Positions 1-7,745 of a DNA stretch of 64,000 nt are shown one piece after another. How positions within the stretch are numbered: the stretch's first letter is position 1; every line of letters begins with the position of its first letter. The notes beneath the pieces are model-generated. The model was not told where the DNA came from. It did no database searches and worked only from the letters and a program-made list of their open reading frames with translations. This DNA comes from Deltaproteobacteria bacterium (GTDB taxonomy: Bacteria > Bdellovibrionota_C > UBA2361 > SZUA-149 > JADZAE01): the NCBI GenBank assembly GCA_020852715.1, contig JADZAE010000047.1, forward strand, positions 1 to 64,000, given 5' to 3'. A program made the position numbers and the translations under genes.

Positions 1-2
1 AT

Positions 3-845
3 GCTACAAGCTCTCATAATCATACGGCAAACTACGCAGCTACAACTCATGCGCACTCAATTTACTTGACTTCGCTAGCTCATAATCATACCGCTGACTA
101 CGCAGCTACTGGCCACAATCACACCGCAAACTACGCAGCTACGACTCATGCACACTCGGCCTATGTAGTCGGTAGCGGAGCTCCTAACTTAATTGCTAAG
201 TTCACAGCTGGAGCTACTGTGGGCAATTCTCGTTTATTTGATAATGGATCAAATATCGGCATTGGTACCACAGTTCCCCCTGTTTATGAGATCGGGTTAG
301 TAGGAAATGTTGGCATTGGTACCACAGCTGCCAATAAGAGCCTAACTGTCAATGGAGCAACTACTGCTCGGAATTTCACATCAACCGTAGCTACGGGAAC
401 AGCACCATATGCTGCTACCTCAACTACTCTTAATACTAATTTAAATGCTGACTTACTCGATGGACTACATTCATCGGCATTTGTAACATCACTTACTCAC
501 AACCATACTGCTGACTACGCAGCTACTACTCATGCGCACTCAGCTTACTTGACTTCGCTAGCTCATGATCATAACGCTAACTACATTACCTCTCTCGCCC
601 ACAACCATACTGCTGATTATGCTACAAGCTCTCATAATCATACGGCAAACTACGCAGCTACGACTCATGCACACTCAACTTACTTGACTTCGCTAGCTCA
701 CAATCACACCGCTGACTACGCAACTACAACTCATGCGCACTCAACTTACTTGACTTCGCTAGCTCATAATCATACCGCTGACTACGCAACTACAGGTCAC
801 GCTCACGCTGCGACCTATGCCGCGGTTACACATAGCCACTCTACT
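3..845 (+). repeat. Degenerate tandem coding repeats (His-x-His units)
   Basis: Two blocks (3-165 and about 490-845) are built from near-identical units of roughly 33-36 bases, or 66-69 for a double unit. They encode alternating HNHTADYA and THAHSTYLTSLA. Several units are almost identical at the DNA level, including silent positions. This suggests recent duplication or slippage rather than only selection on protein. Confidence 0.8.
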
Positions 846-1442
846 TTCCCATCGCTAACAATTAACGGAACAACCGGTGTCTCCTTTATCGTGGATACAT
901 CGACTCTCATAGTTGATGCGAGCAATAATCGCGTGGGTATTGGAACCATTAACCCGCAGCTGCTACTGCATATTGAAAGCGCATCGGATACAGATATTTT
1001 CCAACTACAAGATTCCGACGGAACATGTAGTTATAATCCGGAATCAGGTTCCGTAACAGTAACTTGTTCGTCCGATGAACGTTTAAAAGCCAATATTCGC
1101 GATGCTTCCTCGGCATTAGAATATTTCATGAAGCTCAGAATCAGGGATTATACGATTAGGGCTAGCGGTGATGAGACGACTGGCGTTATCGCTCAGGAAG
1201 TAATGAGTACTCATCCGGAAATGGTGCATGAAGATCAAGATGGTATGTATAGCGTAGATCAACCTTCCAGTTGGAAACTAGTAAAAGCCATTCAGGAACA
1301 ACAGAGCATCATTGAAACTCAGAAAGCAGAAATTGAGTCGCTGAGAGCAGAAATCTCCGAACAAAAAGAACGACAAAATACCATAGAAAACGAACTGGCT
1401 GAGCTTAAGAAAGCCATGCAAGGCTTTATCGATACTAGGTAG
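3..1442 (+). CDS. Tail-fibre-like protein with S74 intramolecular chaperone, 5' truncated
   Basis: The frame is open from the first bases of the window, so the N-terminus lies outside it. The TTG at 66 is internal. Most of the visible protein is a repeat of the type HNHTADYAATTHAHS separated by YLTSLA. Between repeats are GIGTT stretches typical of fibre shafts (about 255-330 and 935-960). The C-terminus from about 1068 has the SSDERLK motif of the endosialidase chaperone (peptidase S74) domain. It is followed by a receptor-like GVIAQEV segment and a long coiled coil (about 1290-1420). In this family the chaperone drives trimerisation and then cleaves itself off just before the Asp-Glu-Arg-Leu-Lys. 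A cell-surface adhesin or a phage-derived fibre are both possible; no other phage gene is visible. Confidence 0.85.
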   Translation, partial: ATSSHNHTANYAATTHAHSIYLTSLAHNHTADYAATGHNHTANYAATTHAHSAYVVGSGAPNLIAKFTAGATVGNSRLFDNGSNIGIGTTVPPVYEIGLVGNVGIGTTAANKSLTVNGATTARNFTSTVATGTAPYAATSTTLNTNLNADLLDGLHSSAFVTSLTHNHTADYAATTHAHSAYLTSLAHDHNANYITSLAHNHTADYATSSHNHTANYAATTHAHSTYLTSLAHNHTADYATTTHAHSTYLTSLAHNHTADYATTGHAHAATYAAVTHSHSTFPSLTINGTTGVSFIVDTSTLIVDASNNRVGIGTINPQLLLHIESASDTDIFQLQDSDGTCSYNPESGSVTVTCSSDERLKANIRDASSALEYFMKLRIRDYTIRASGDETTGVIAQEVMSTHPEMVHEDQDGMYSVDQPSSWKLVKAIQEQQSIIETQKAEIESLRAEISEQKERQNTIENELAELKKAMQGFIDTR

Positions 1443-1538
1443 TAGCGGCCTGAAATAAAAAGGTCGTAAAAACAATGTTACTTTTGTAAAAAAGCGCACA
1501 TTTCCTACTAATTACTTAGGCTAAGGAGGCTGGATTTT

Positions 1539-1931
1539 ATGTATAGTTTAATTGTTGAAGATAACTTTTCTGACCGTAAGTTATTACAGCGATTTTTACA
1601 GGAGTATGGAGAAGCAAATATTGCCAGTAATGGCTAAGAGGCGCTCGATGCTTTCGATAGCGCCCATCGAGATGGTAAGCCTTATGATATTATTTTTCTT
1701 GATATAAAAATGCCCGGCTTAGATGGCAAAGAGGTGCTTAACATTATTCGTAACTAAGAAAAGGAATTAGGCATCGGCGGGAAAAAAGCGGTCAAAGTAG
1801 TAATGGTCACAGCAATGGAAGGTGCGAAAAATGTTTTAGATGCTTTTTGGGGTGGATGTGAAGCTTATCCACATAAACCCATTGACAAAGAAACATTAAA
1901 AAGAACTTTGAAAGATTTGGAGATAGACTAA
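1539..1931 (+). pseudogene. CheY-like response regulator broken by two in-frame TAA codons
   Basis: A 130-codon reading frame starts at ATG 1539 behind a strong ribosome site (AAGGAGG, 1523-1529). It is a complete single receiver domain: acidic pair Glu7/Asp8, phospho-acceptor Asp55 (FLDIKMPG), Thr91 and Lys113 (HKPIDK). Two TAA codons interrupt it, at 1635-1637 (codon 33) and 1755-1757 (codon 73). No frameshift is seen and the flanking residues fit the family well (NG-x-EALDAF, IRN-x-EKELG). The simplest reading is a recently inactivated gene. Readthrough or assembly error are less likely alternatives. Confidence 0.8.
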
Positions 1932-1943
1932 ATCAGCAAACAA

Positions 1944-2765
1944 TTAAGTTGCTATTTTTTCTTCGTTAATTCTAAAACCCTGTTTCCTTATTATTGTTTT
2001 TAGAAAGGTCGGCTGTAGCGCGTAAACAATTCGCCCAAAAGGAATAAATCTTTCATAGTAGGGACAGCATAATTTCTTAGCTATTTGCGCCTGTAAGCAG
2101 GCAAGCTCATATTGCCTCTTTAAATAGCTAAAATTCTTATGCCAATAGCTGTTTTGATGTTTTCTATGCTCGCCAATTACTTGGGGCAGGGCGGCTAATT
2201 GCCAACCACCCTTGACCATTTCAAACCAAAGATACAAATCTTCGTTAGCTACTTCTTTGTAGCCACCGACTTTTTGCCAAGCCTCTTTCCTAAACATGAC
2301 TACGGAATGACTAAAGGGAACTAATCTGATGAGCTGTTTTTTTAGCTCCACATGGGTCAGCGGCGGTTTTCTAATAATCCGCTCTTGCCGTATTTGCTGG
2401 TTAATAACATAAGCACCGCCAAGGACGCCGACACTGGGATGAGCATCTAAATACTCGCTTTGTAGCTGCAAACGAGTTTCGTAAATTAAATCATCAATAT
2501 CTAAGTTTGCGATATATTCTCCGCTAGCATTGGCCACAGCTAAGTTTAATGCTTTCACTCTGCCTACACGTCCGGCGAGGAGCAAACGCACAAAGGGGTA
2601 ACGAGATTGCAGATCCTTTATTTTATTTACGCTATTATCAGTGGAACCATCATCAACAATTAGATATTCAAACTCTGTTAGAGTCTGCTCACTGATATTT
2701 CGCAGCAAATCATCAATATATAATTCTCCATTATAAACAGTGCTGATCAGCGATACTTTAGACAT
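1944..2765 (-). CDS. Glycosyltransferase family 2
   Basis: This GT-A fold glycosyltransferase probably adds one sugar to a lipid-linked surface glycan on the cytoplasmic membrane face. The N-terminus reads VSLISTVYNGELYIDDLL, followed by LIVDDGSTDNS and the DxD-like ANLDIDD, which bind nucleotide sugar and metal. A later GGYKEVANEDLYLW is the usual acceptor/base region (ED). I chose ATG 2765 over the TTG two codons upstream because AAGG lies at a fair distance before it. The gene overlaps the end of the upstream GT4 gene by 8 bases, so they are translationally coupled. Donor and acceptor cannot be told from sequence. Confidence 0.88.
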   Translation of the reverse strand: MSKVSLISTVYNGELYIDDLLRNISEQTLTEFEYLIVDDGSTDNSVNKIKDLQSRYPFVRLLLAGRVGRVKALNLAVANASGEYIANLDIDDLIYETRLQLQSEYLDAHPSVGVLGGAYVINQQIRQERIIRKPPLTHVELKKQLIRLVPFSHSVVMFRKEAWQKVGGYKEVANEDLYLWFEMVKGGWQLAALPQVIGEHRKHQNSYWHKNFSYLKRQYELACLQAQIAKKLCCPYYERFIPFGRIVYALQPTFLKTIIRKQGFRINEEKIAT

Positions 2766-3882
2766 GGGCAAGCACCTTTAAATACTGCTCGGCACTGGCT
2801 TGAGCGCTGAATAAGAATGCTCGCTGCCGGCCGGCTTCAGTCGTTTTTTGCGCGGTTTCTTTGTCCCTTAAAACAGACAAAATCGCCTGAGCTAAGGCTA
2901 GCGAATCATTCACCGGCACCAAAACGCCACTGACATTATTTTCTATGATCTCTGCCGGTCCCGATGGGCAATCGCTACTGATCACCGGTAGCTTACAAGC
3001 CATCGCCTCAACAAGAACGTTACCTAAACCTTCCCAGAGAGAAGAAAGGACAAAAACATCGGCACGACTAAAATAGCAATATGGGTTCTTGGTGAATGGT
3101 AATATTTTGGCGGATTCGCTAAGTTGTAATTTATTAATTAAATCCTCAAGTCCTTGCTGCTCAGGACCGGAACCAATAATTAATAAGCGACAGTCAAGTT
3201 TCTCACTTACCTGTTTAAAAGCTTCGATCAATGAAGAAAAGTTTTTTTGTTTGGTTAAACGGCCACAGGCAACAATCACCGGTTTGGATTTTTTTTGCAG
3301 CCAGAGATCCGGACATTCTTGCTTTGCTGCAGCAATGATACTGTCATCTAAGATAGCATTGTAAATAGTCGTTGTTTTTCTTTGTAGATAAGAATTCTCT
3401 TTAATCAGACTAGCGACTACGCCCCGCGAGCAGCCAACCAGATGGTCAAAAAAGCCTAGAATATAAGGGGAAATAGTGAATAATAACCTTGTTTTTATAC
3501 TGTCACTTAGTCGCCGCTCAGCAGCTATATCCATCTGAATTGAAGCCACCAATTTAGGTTTGATTTTTAATCCCGATATCCAAGTACTTAACAAAACAAC
3601 TGCGGCGGCATGATCCTGTAGGGCTAGGATTATATCGGGCTTAAATTTTTTTATGAACCTTGCCAGCGGTAAAATAGCCTTTAGCACGCGGGAAGCTCCC
3701 AGTTCAACCACTTCAATCCCTTCGGGCAAAAAAGCAAGGAGCTGTCCTTCTTTACGGGCTAGTCCTAAAGTGACATTATATTCTTTTTGTAAAAAAGGTA
3801 ACAGGCGCACCAAATGCATCTCAGCCCCACCGCCGGCAAGAGAGGAGGAAAAGATCAGGAGTTTCTTTTTTTCTAACATCAT
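2758..3882 (-). CDS. Glycosyltransferase family 4
   Basis: This is a GT-B fold retaining glycosyltransferase of about 374 residues. The N-terminal SSSLAGGGAEMHLVRLLPF is the acceptor-side motif of GT4 enzymes. The C-terminal half has VACGRLTKQKNFSSLIEAF and the donor-site region SSLWEGLGNVLVEAMA with the E-x7-E pair. The start is the ATG at 3882, which forms an ATGA overlap with the stop of the polymerase-like gene upstream. An in-frame extension to 3912 exists but has no better ribosome site. It belongs to a three-gene minus-strand operon for surface glycan synthesis. Confidence 0.88.
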   Translation of the reverse strand: MMLEKKKLLIFSSSLAGGGAEMHLVRLLPFLQKEYNVTLGLARKEGQLLAFLPEGIEVVELGASRVLKAILPLARFIKKFKPDIILALQDHAAAVVLLSTWISGLKIKPKLVASIQMDIAAERRLSDSIKTRLLFTISPYILGFFDHLVGCSRGVVASLIKENSYLQRKTTTIYNAILDDSIIAAAKQECPDLWLQKKSKPVIVACGRLTKQKNFSSLIEAFKQVSEKLDCRLLIIGSGPEQQGLEDLINKLQLSESAKILPFTKNPYCYFSRADVFVLSSLWEGLGNVLVEAMACKLPVISSDCPSGPAEIIENNVSGVLVPVNDSLALAQAILSVLRDKETAQKTTEAGRQRAFLFSAQASAEQYLKVLAHV

Positions 3883-5276
3883 CTGCGCTGCACCAAAGTA
3901 AATAACCAACAAATAAGCAAGCCCGGAACAAATAAAAGCAGCGCGCTAATTATACTGGATGTAATCGGATAAACATTAAACAAAAGCAGCATATACAATA
4001 AAAATATCAGGGTGGAACGATCGCTTGTCTGAAATAGTGAGTAGACACTTTTGTGAAAACAGCCATATAAAGCAAAAGCTAAAACCACGCCTAAGTAACC
4101 GAAATTCCAATAAGCTTCTCCTATTGGACCCGGGGGAATACCAACATTTACATCAAAAAAAGTCTCGCCTACTAAGCCATCAATCAAGCCAAATTTTTCC
4201 GGCCAAAATTGGCGTGGAATCCAACAAAGAAACGCTGCTAAATAACTCCGGCCATATAAATATCCATCTTGGCTCGGAACATAATGTAAGATTGGATAAA
4301 CAGCTTTGCGCACACTGGATCGCAAAATCAATTCTTTTTGCGTTTCTACCAACATGCTTTGTGCGCTTAACACTTTGTCCCAATCAAAAGCCGCTTGTTT
4401 CTGTAACTGAGTACGTGCAGCGCCCCAACAGCCGACAAAAAACATAATTAAGGTTAAGGTAAGGGCAAAACCAAATTTAGAAAATCTCTGGCGATTATAA
4501 ATCCAAAGCAGAAAACCGATGACAACAATATTGATAATATAACTCCGACTACCACCTAACAGAAGCATCAACAAAAGCGAAACGATTAAGCTTAACCAAT
4601 AAATAACTTTTTTACCGGCCCTGTTGTCTAGCGACCACCAAATCAGACAAGAGACAGCCGCTGCATAAGTGAGCATGGCCAAATAGCCGATACCGGTTAA
4701 CGCTGATTTTCGCCCACCTTGCCAGCTGGCAATATGTGCACCTATGCCGCCGGAAAGCCCAATAAAAATGGTAAAAACAAGCAATGAAAGCAGAACTAGC
4801 AAAACCGCTTTTAAGTCAAAAGATTTTCTGATTGTTAGGAACTTTGCTTTACTTAGAGGCGGAAAATAAAAATAGGCTAGATAATAACTAAACAAGCTAA
4901 TAGCCAAAAGCAACTGTTCTTCCGCCATTAAGGCCGCTATCTGTTCTTCGTTTAAAAATGGCAGTGCATCATTTTCAAAAATGAGTAGCGATAAACCCTC
5001 GCCGCTTATTGCCTGCAGCAAATAAAGAAAAAACAGGCGAATGGCGCTGATTAAAGTGTTAAAAACAAGAGGATGAAACCAGACATAATTTTGGCGATAA
5101 AAAATAAAAGGATATAGCAGTAAGGCAATATGCAATAAACGCAGAAGAAACAGCTTCCAATAGATAAAGGAAGCATGGTCAAGCGCGATAAAAAAACAAT
5201 CAAACAAAGAAAACGCAAAAATAGTGCAGACAGAAAATCGCAGCCAAGGCCGCAGTTGGTAAGATCGATCTTTCAT
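3879..5276 (-). CDS. Wzy-like oligosaccharide repeat unit polymerase
   Basis: This polytopic membrane protein of 465 residues has roughly eleven to twelve hydrophobic segments. The region WIPRQFWPEKFG followed by GPIGEAYWNFGYLG is the pattern I associate with O-antigen or oligosaccharide repeat unit polymerases: a periplasmic loop with Pro-Arg, then Glu-x-x-x-Asn-Phe-Gly. Such proteins join lipid-linked repeat units in the periplasm. It is the first gene of an operon with the two glycosyltransferases downstream, which supports the role. An O-antigen ligase (WaaL type) is an alternative. No flippase is visible in the window. Confidence 0.65.
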   Translation of the reverse strand: MKDRSYQLRPWLRFSVCTIFAFSLFDCFFIALDHASFIYWKLFLLRLLHIALLLYPFIFYRQNYVWFHPLVFNTLISAIRLFFLYLLQAISGEGLSLLIFENDALPFLNEEQIAALMAEEQLLLAISLFSYYLAYFYFPPLSKAKFLTIRKSFDLKAVLLVLLSLLVFTIFIGLSGGIGAHIASWQGGRKSALTGIGYLAMLTYAAAVSCLIWWSLDNRAGKKVIYWLSLIVSLLLMLLLGGSRSYIINIVVIGFLLWIYNRQRFSKFGFALTLTLIMFFVGCWGAARTQLQKQAAFDWDKVLSAQSMLVETQKELILRSSVRKAVYPILHYVPSQDGYLYGRSYLAAFLCWIPRQFWPEKFGLIDGLVGETFFDVNVGIPPGPIGEAYWNFGYLGVVLAFALYGCFHKSVYSLFQTSDRSTLIFLLYMLLLFNVYPITSSIISALLLFVPGLLICWLFTLVQRR

Positions 5277-5648
5277 AATTAGGTACTAAGCATTTATGGA
5301 ATATCACCTGCAATCTGTAACCCATCCTTTCGCGCTCTAACAGGGCAAAAAACCTATAGATAGAATAAATTAATGAGAACAATAGATTTTATAAATCATT
5401 CGGGAAAGAAAAAAGCTAATCGCTGAGCGACGTTGCCCGAGCAATCAGTCAAAACACATAAAAACATGAAAAAGATTAAAATCTTGCAAGATTCTTCGTT
5501 TAGGGCCTAATTAATGACCGATTTATTTTCTTTGTTTAGTTCGAGTAGAAGCTGTTTTCTTCCGCGCTGTAAGTAATTATTTACCGCACGGAAGCTGTAA
5601 CCGCAAAGGTTTTTCTGTGTAAAAAAATACAGAAAGGAGGGTTGGATC
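5277..5648. other. Intergenic region with two hairpins before the next gene
   Basis: This 372-base stretch separates the divergent polymerase-like and 5649 genes, so both promoters should lie here. A hairpin with arms CTTCCG and CGGAAG spans 5559-5594. A second, TTTCTGT (5612-5618) pairing with ACAGAAA (5629-5635), ends exactly where the ribosome site GGAGG (5636-5640) begins. I see no coding potential. Confidence 0.5.
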
Positions 5649-6074
5649 ATGATTTGCCTTGCTCGACCGCTGACGGTACCGGAGACAGACAGAGTCGCAG
5701 CTATCGTTGTGTTTATGTCCGGACAAAGTAACGTCTGCGTTGAACAGTACAGTGGTCTTCACGATGGGGAAAAGACGCCAATTGTTGGTGTCTTTGAGGA
5801 ACATCTTGAAAATATCACCGCTGAGGAAATTATTAGTCATGCCTCGACTAGTGGTATTCTCTTGGTAACCTTTCACAAGGTTAATTTTCAAGATCTTTCG
5901 CTTTTTCTCAAGATGCTCGCCTTTGTTGATCGACTGGCAAGTAGCCCGGTATTGACTAAGCATAGTATTCAGATTCACCGAATCTGTAACTGCCGAGAGA
6001 TGTCCGCACATGAAATTGTTGCCTTAGCTAGGCACAATGGGCTTTTTGCCATACAAAAAGAAATGTTTACATAG
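5649..6074 (+). CDS. Unknown protein, 141 residues
   Basis: I do not recognise this protein. The start is well supported by AAAGGAGGG just upstream. It is soluble by eye: no signal peptide and no membrane segment. It has a short hydrophobic core (AAIVVFMSG, ILLVTFHKVNF) and a central FLKMLAFVDRLASS helix, then an IHRICNCREMSAHEI segment with two cysteines. Codon use looks like that of the neighbours. It stands alone between divergent glycan genes and dapA. A hairpin abutting its ribosome site may affect translation. Confidence 0.6.
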   Translation: MICLARPLTVPETDRVAAIVVFMSGQSNVCVEQYSGLHDGEKTPIVGVFEEHLENITAEEIISHASTSGILLVTFHKVNFQDLSLFLKMLAFVDRLASSPVLTKHSIQIHRICNCREMSAHEIVALARHNGLFAIQKEMFT

Positions 6075-6083
6075 GAGAGCGCT

Positions 6084-6144
6084 ATGAATGGACCACATGA
6101 CGGGGGGGGGGATAGCTAGCTAGAGCTAAAGCTATCTTCCCCCC
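6084..6144 (+). other. G10 tract in a strong hairpin behind an 11-codon mini-ORF
   Basis: Directly after the stop of the 141-residue gene there is AGGAG, six bases, then ATG 6084. This opens an 11-codon frame that runs into ten consecutive G (6102-6111) and stops at TAG 6117. The tract forms the 5' arm of a hairpin: ATAGCT (6112-6117) pairs with AGCTAT (6130-6135), and the G run faces C6 (6139-6144). Neither one base more nor one fewer in the tract opens a long frame. It may act as a terminator-like or leader structure. Confidence 0.4.
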
Positions 6145-6296
6145 TCGCACTCCCAAATGGTTTGTTATTCGGTTACAGCGCCCGCGACTTCTAGGGCATT
6201 TCTGTAAAATAATTGTTGCTTTGTTAAGTATTTAACGCAAAATTTAAACGCCCCATCTTAAACCTAACAACCTCTTAAAATAATTGATAAGTTAAA

Positions 6297-6326
6297 TTGA
6301 ACAAAAATCTGCCTCGGTGCTATAAC
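6297..6326 (+). promoter_or_regulatory. Sigma70-type promoter for dapA
   Basis: TTGAAC (6297-6302) and TATAAC (6321-6326) are spaced by 18 bases. They lie about 58 bases before the dapA start. The early transcript could form a small stem (GTG...CAC). I see no known riboswitch. Confidence 0.45.
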
Positions 6327-6383
6327 CTAAGTATTGAACACCTGTTCGAGGCCCCAAATAATAAATAAAAAAGTGAGAATTTT

Positions 6384-7331
6384 ATGAATAGATTAACTGG
6401 CTCAGTGGTAGCGTTAGTAACTCCCTTTAACAATGACGCTAATCAAACTATTAACTACGATAAGTTAGCAGAGCTTGTTCGTTTCCAGGCACAAGGCGGA
6501 ACAAGCGCCATTGTTCCTTGCGGCACTACCGGCGAAACGCCAACCTTAAGCAAAGAAGAGTGGGAAAATGTAATTAGAACAGTAATCACCACAGCCAAGG
6601 GCACAGGCATGAAAATCATCGCTGGCACTGGTTCTTATTCCACACGCGAAGCGGTGCATCTAACCAGCATGGCCGCTGAGATGGGCGCTGATGCTTGTTT
6701 ATTAGTTACTCCATACTACAATAAACCTACTCCTGAAGGCTTAAAACTGCATTTTCAAGCAATAGACAAAGTAGGGTTACCAATGTTTTTGTATAATGTA
6801 CCCGGCCGCACAGGGCAAAATATCACCCCAGACACTACAATGACACTCTTTGAGTCTTGTCAGAATTTGGTAGGTGTAAAAGCAGCCAATGGTAGCCTTG
6901 ATGAGATCACAGATCTGTTAGCAAAATTGAGCCACAACAATCGCACAGCTTGCGTCATGAGCGGAGATGATGGACTGACCTTACCTGTGCTTTCTGTTGG
7001 TGGTCGCGGAATCATCTCGGTTGCCGCCAATATTATTCCCGGCGTGATGAGACAATTAGTAGATGCTCATTTCGCCCGTGATAATGAGCGGGCAGCAAAG
7101 ATTGCTCAAACCATTCATAGCTTCTGCGGAGCTTTGCTGAAATTCGGTGCTAATCCCATGGGGATCAAAGACATTATGAACCAGGCCGGATTGGCTGTAG
7201 GCGATTGTCGCTTACCGTTAACGGGTTTAACTGAGGATCAATCCAGAAAGCTTTCGCTGATGGCTAAGGACTTAAGAACTAGACTTACTCAATATGGGAT
7301 TAGCTGTGATCCGACTTTAAACTCCTTTTAA
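6384..7331 (+). CDS. dapA: 4-hydroxy-tetrahydrodipicolinate synthase
   Basis: DapA condenses pyruvate with aspartate semialdehyde, the first committed step towards diaminopimelate and lysine, in the cytoplasm. The protein is a 315-residue TIM barrel, a little longer than the usual 290-300. The Schiff-base lysine is Lys166 (VGVKAANG). The pyruvate-binding CGTTGE motif (Thr48-Thr49), the Tyr137 region FLYNVPGRTG with Arg142, and VTPYYNKP are all present. The gene is monocistronic with its own promoter upstream and hairpins downstream. The ribosome site is weak. Diaminopimelate synthesis fits a peptidoglycan-containing Gram-negative. Confidence 0.95.
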   Translation: MNRLTGSVVALVTPFNNDANQTINYDKLAELVRFQAQGGTSAIVPCGTTGETPTLSKEEWENVIRTVITTAKGTGMKIIAGTGSYSTREAVHLTSMAAEMGADACLLVTPYYNKPTPEGLKLHFQAIDKVGLPMFLYNVPGRTGQNITPDTTMTLFESCQNLVGVKAANGSLDEITDLLAKLSHNNRTACVMSGDDGLTLPVLSVGGRGIISVAANIIPGVMRQLVDAHFARDNERAAKIAQTIHSFCGALLKFGANPMGIKDIMNQAGLAVGDCRLPLTGLTEDQSRKLSLMAKDLRTRLTQYGISCDPTLNSF

Positions 7332-7377
7332 AAATATAGGTAACCGTTCACGATCTTTACTGAGTTTCTATTCAAAA

Positions 7378-7427
7378 GCCCCCAGAGGGGGCAAGCTTTG
7401 CGAAGCAAAACTGTGTGGGGGGGGGGG
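7378..7427 (+). terminator. Hairpin cluster after dapA with a G11 tract
   Basis: A perfect hairpin GCCCCC-AGA-GGGGGC spans 7378-7392. It is followed by GCTT-TGCG-AAGC and then eleven G (7417-7427). The first hairpin lacks a long T run, so termination is possible but not classic. Confidence 0.4.
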
Positions 7428-7433
7428 ACGGAG

Positions 7434-7522
7434 ACTAACCCTTCACAAGATTAGTCGTTTCCGATTAGGAAACGACAATAAATAACTGTAAATATTCATA
7501 TTTGTAATACCTCCGGAACGCT
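7434..7522 (+). repeat. 89-nt two-hairpin dispersed repeat, copy A
   Basis: This element aligns without gaps to 50075-50163 over 89 bases; I count 71 identical positions. Its core is the hairpin GTCGTTTCC-gatta-GGAAACGAC. A second AT-rich hairpin around AAATATTCATATTT follows. It lies in the dapA to 7746 intergenic region. Confidence 0.75.
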
Positions 7523-7745
7523 ATTAGTAATAATCCGTGAAGGCTTACAATAATAGCTTTGCAGCTGTTTTTTTTAATATCAACAGCCAGTTATCTCGTC
7601 TGATCAGGGCCGTAGATTACTGGCTATTTTATTCTTTCTAGTTGGCCAAAAACGTGACGGTTATCGGGCACACCCTCAGCTATTTATACCATAACAATAC
7701 CGATAGCTTAACTGGGCAGTAGACCTAATATATAAAAACTTAAAT
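7523..7745. other. Intergenic remainder upstream of the 918-residue gene
   Basis: This stretch holds a CAGCTG-T8 run (7561-7573) and a CAGCCAGT...ACTGGCTA pairing with a following T-rich stretch (about 7585-7635) that could be a terminator. The promoter of the downstream gene should be here but I cannot place it firmly. Confidence 0.3.

Noticed and set aside
3-845. CRISPR-like array of short DNA repeats
   Set aside because: The repeats are in one open coding frame, have no unique spacers, and encode a periodic fibre motif.
1539-1931. Reassignment of TAA to a sense codon in this organism
   Set aside because: Many intact genes in the window end at TAA, and prfB is present, so TAA is a normal stop.
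6084-6119. Phase-variable gene behind the G10 tract
   Set aside because: I checked the frame with one base more and one fewer; all stop within a few codons, so no gene is switched.
6333-6383. Lysine riboswitch before dapA
   Set aside because: The leader from the likely promoter is only about 50 bases and lacks the long multi-helix lysine aptamer.
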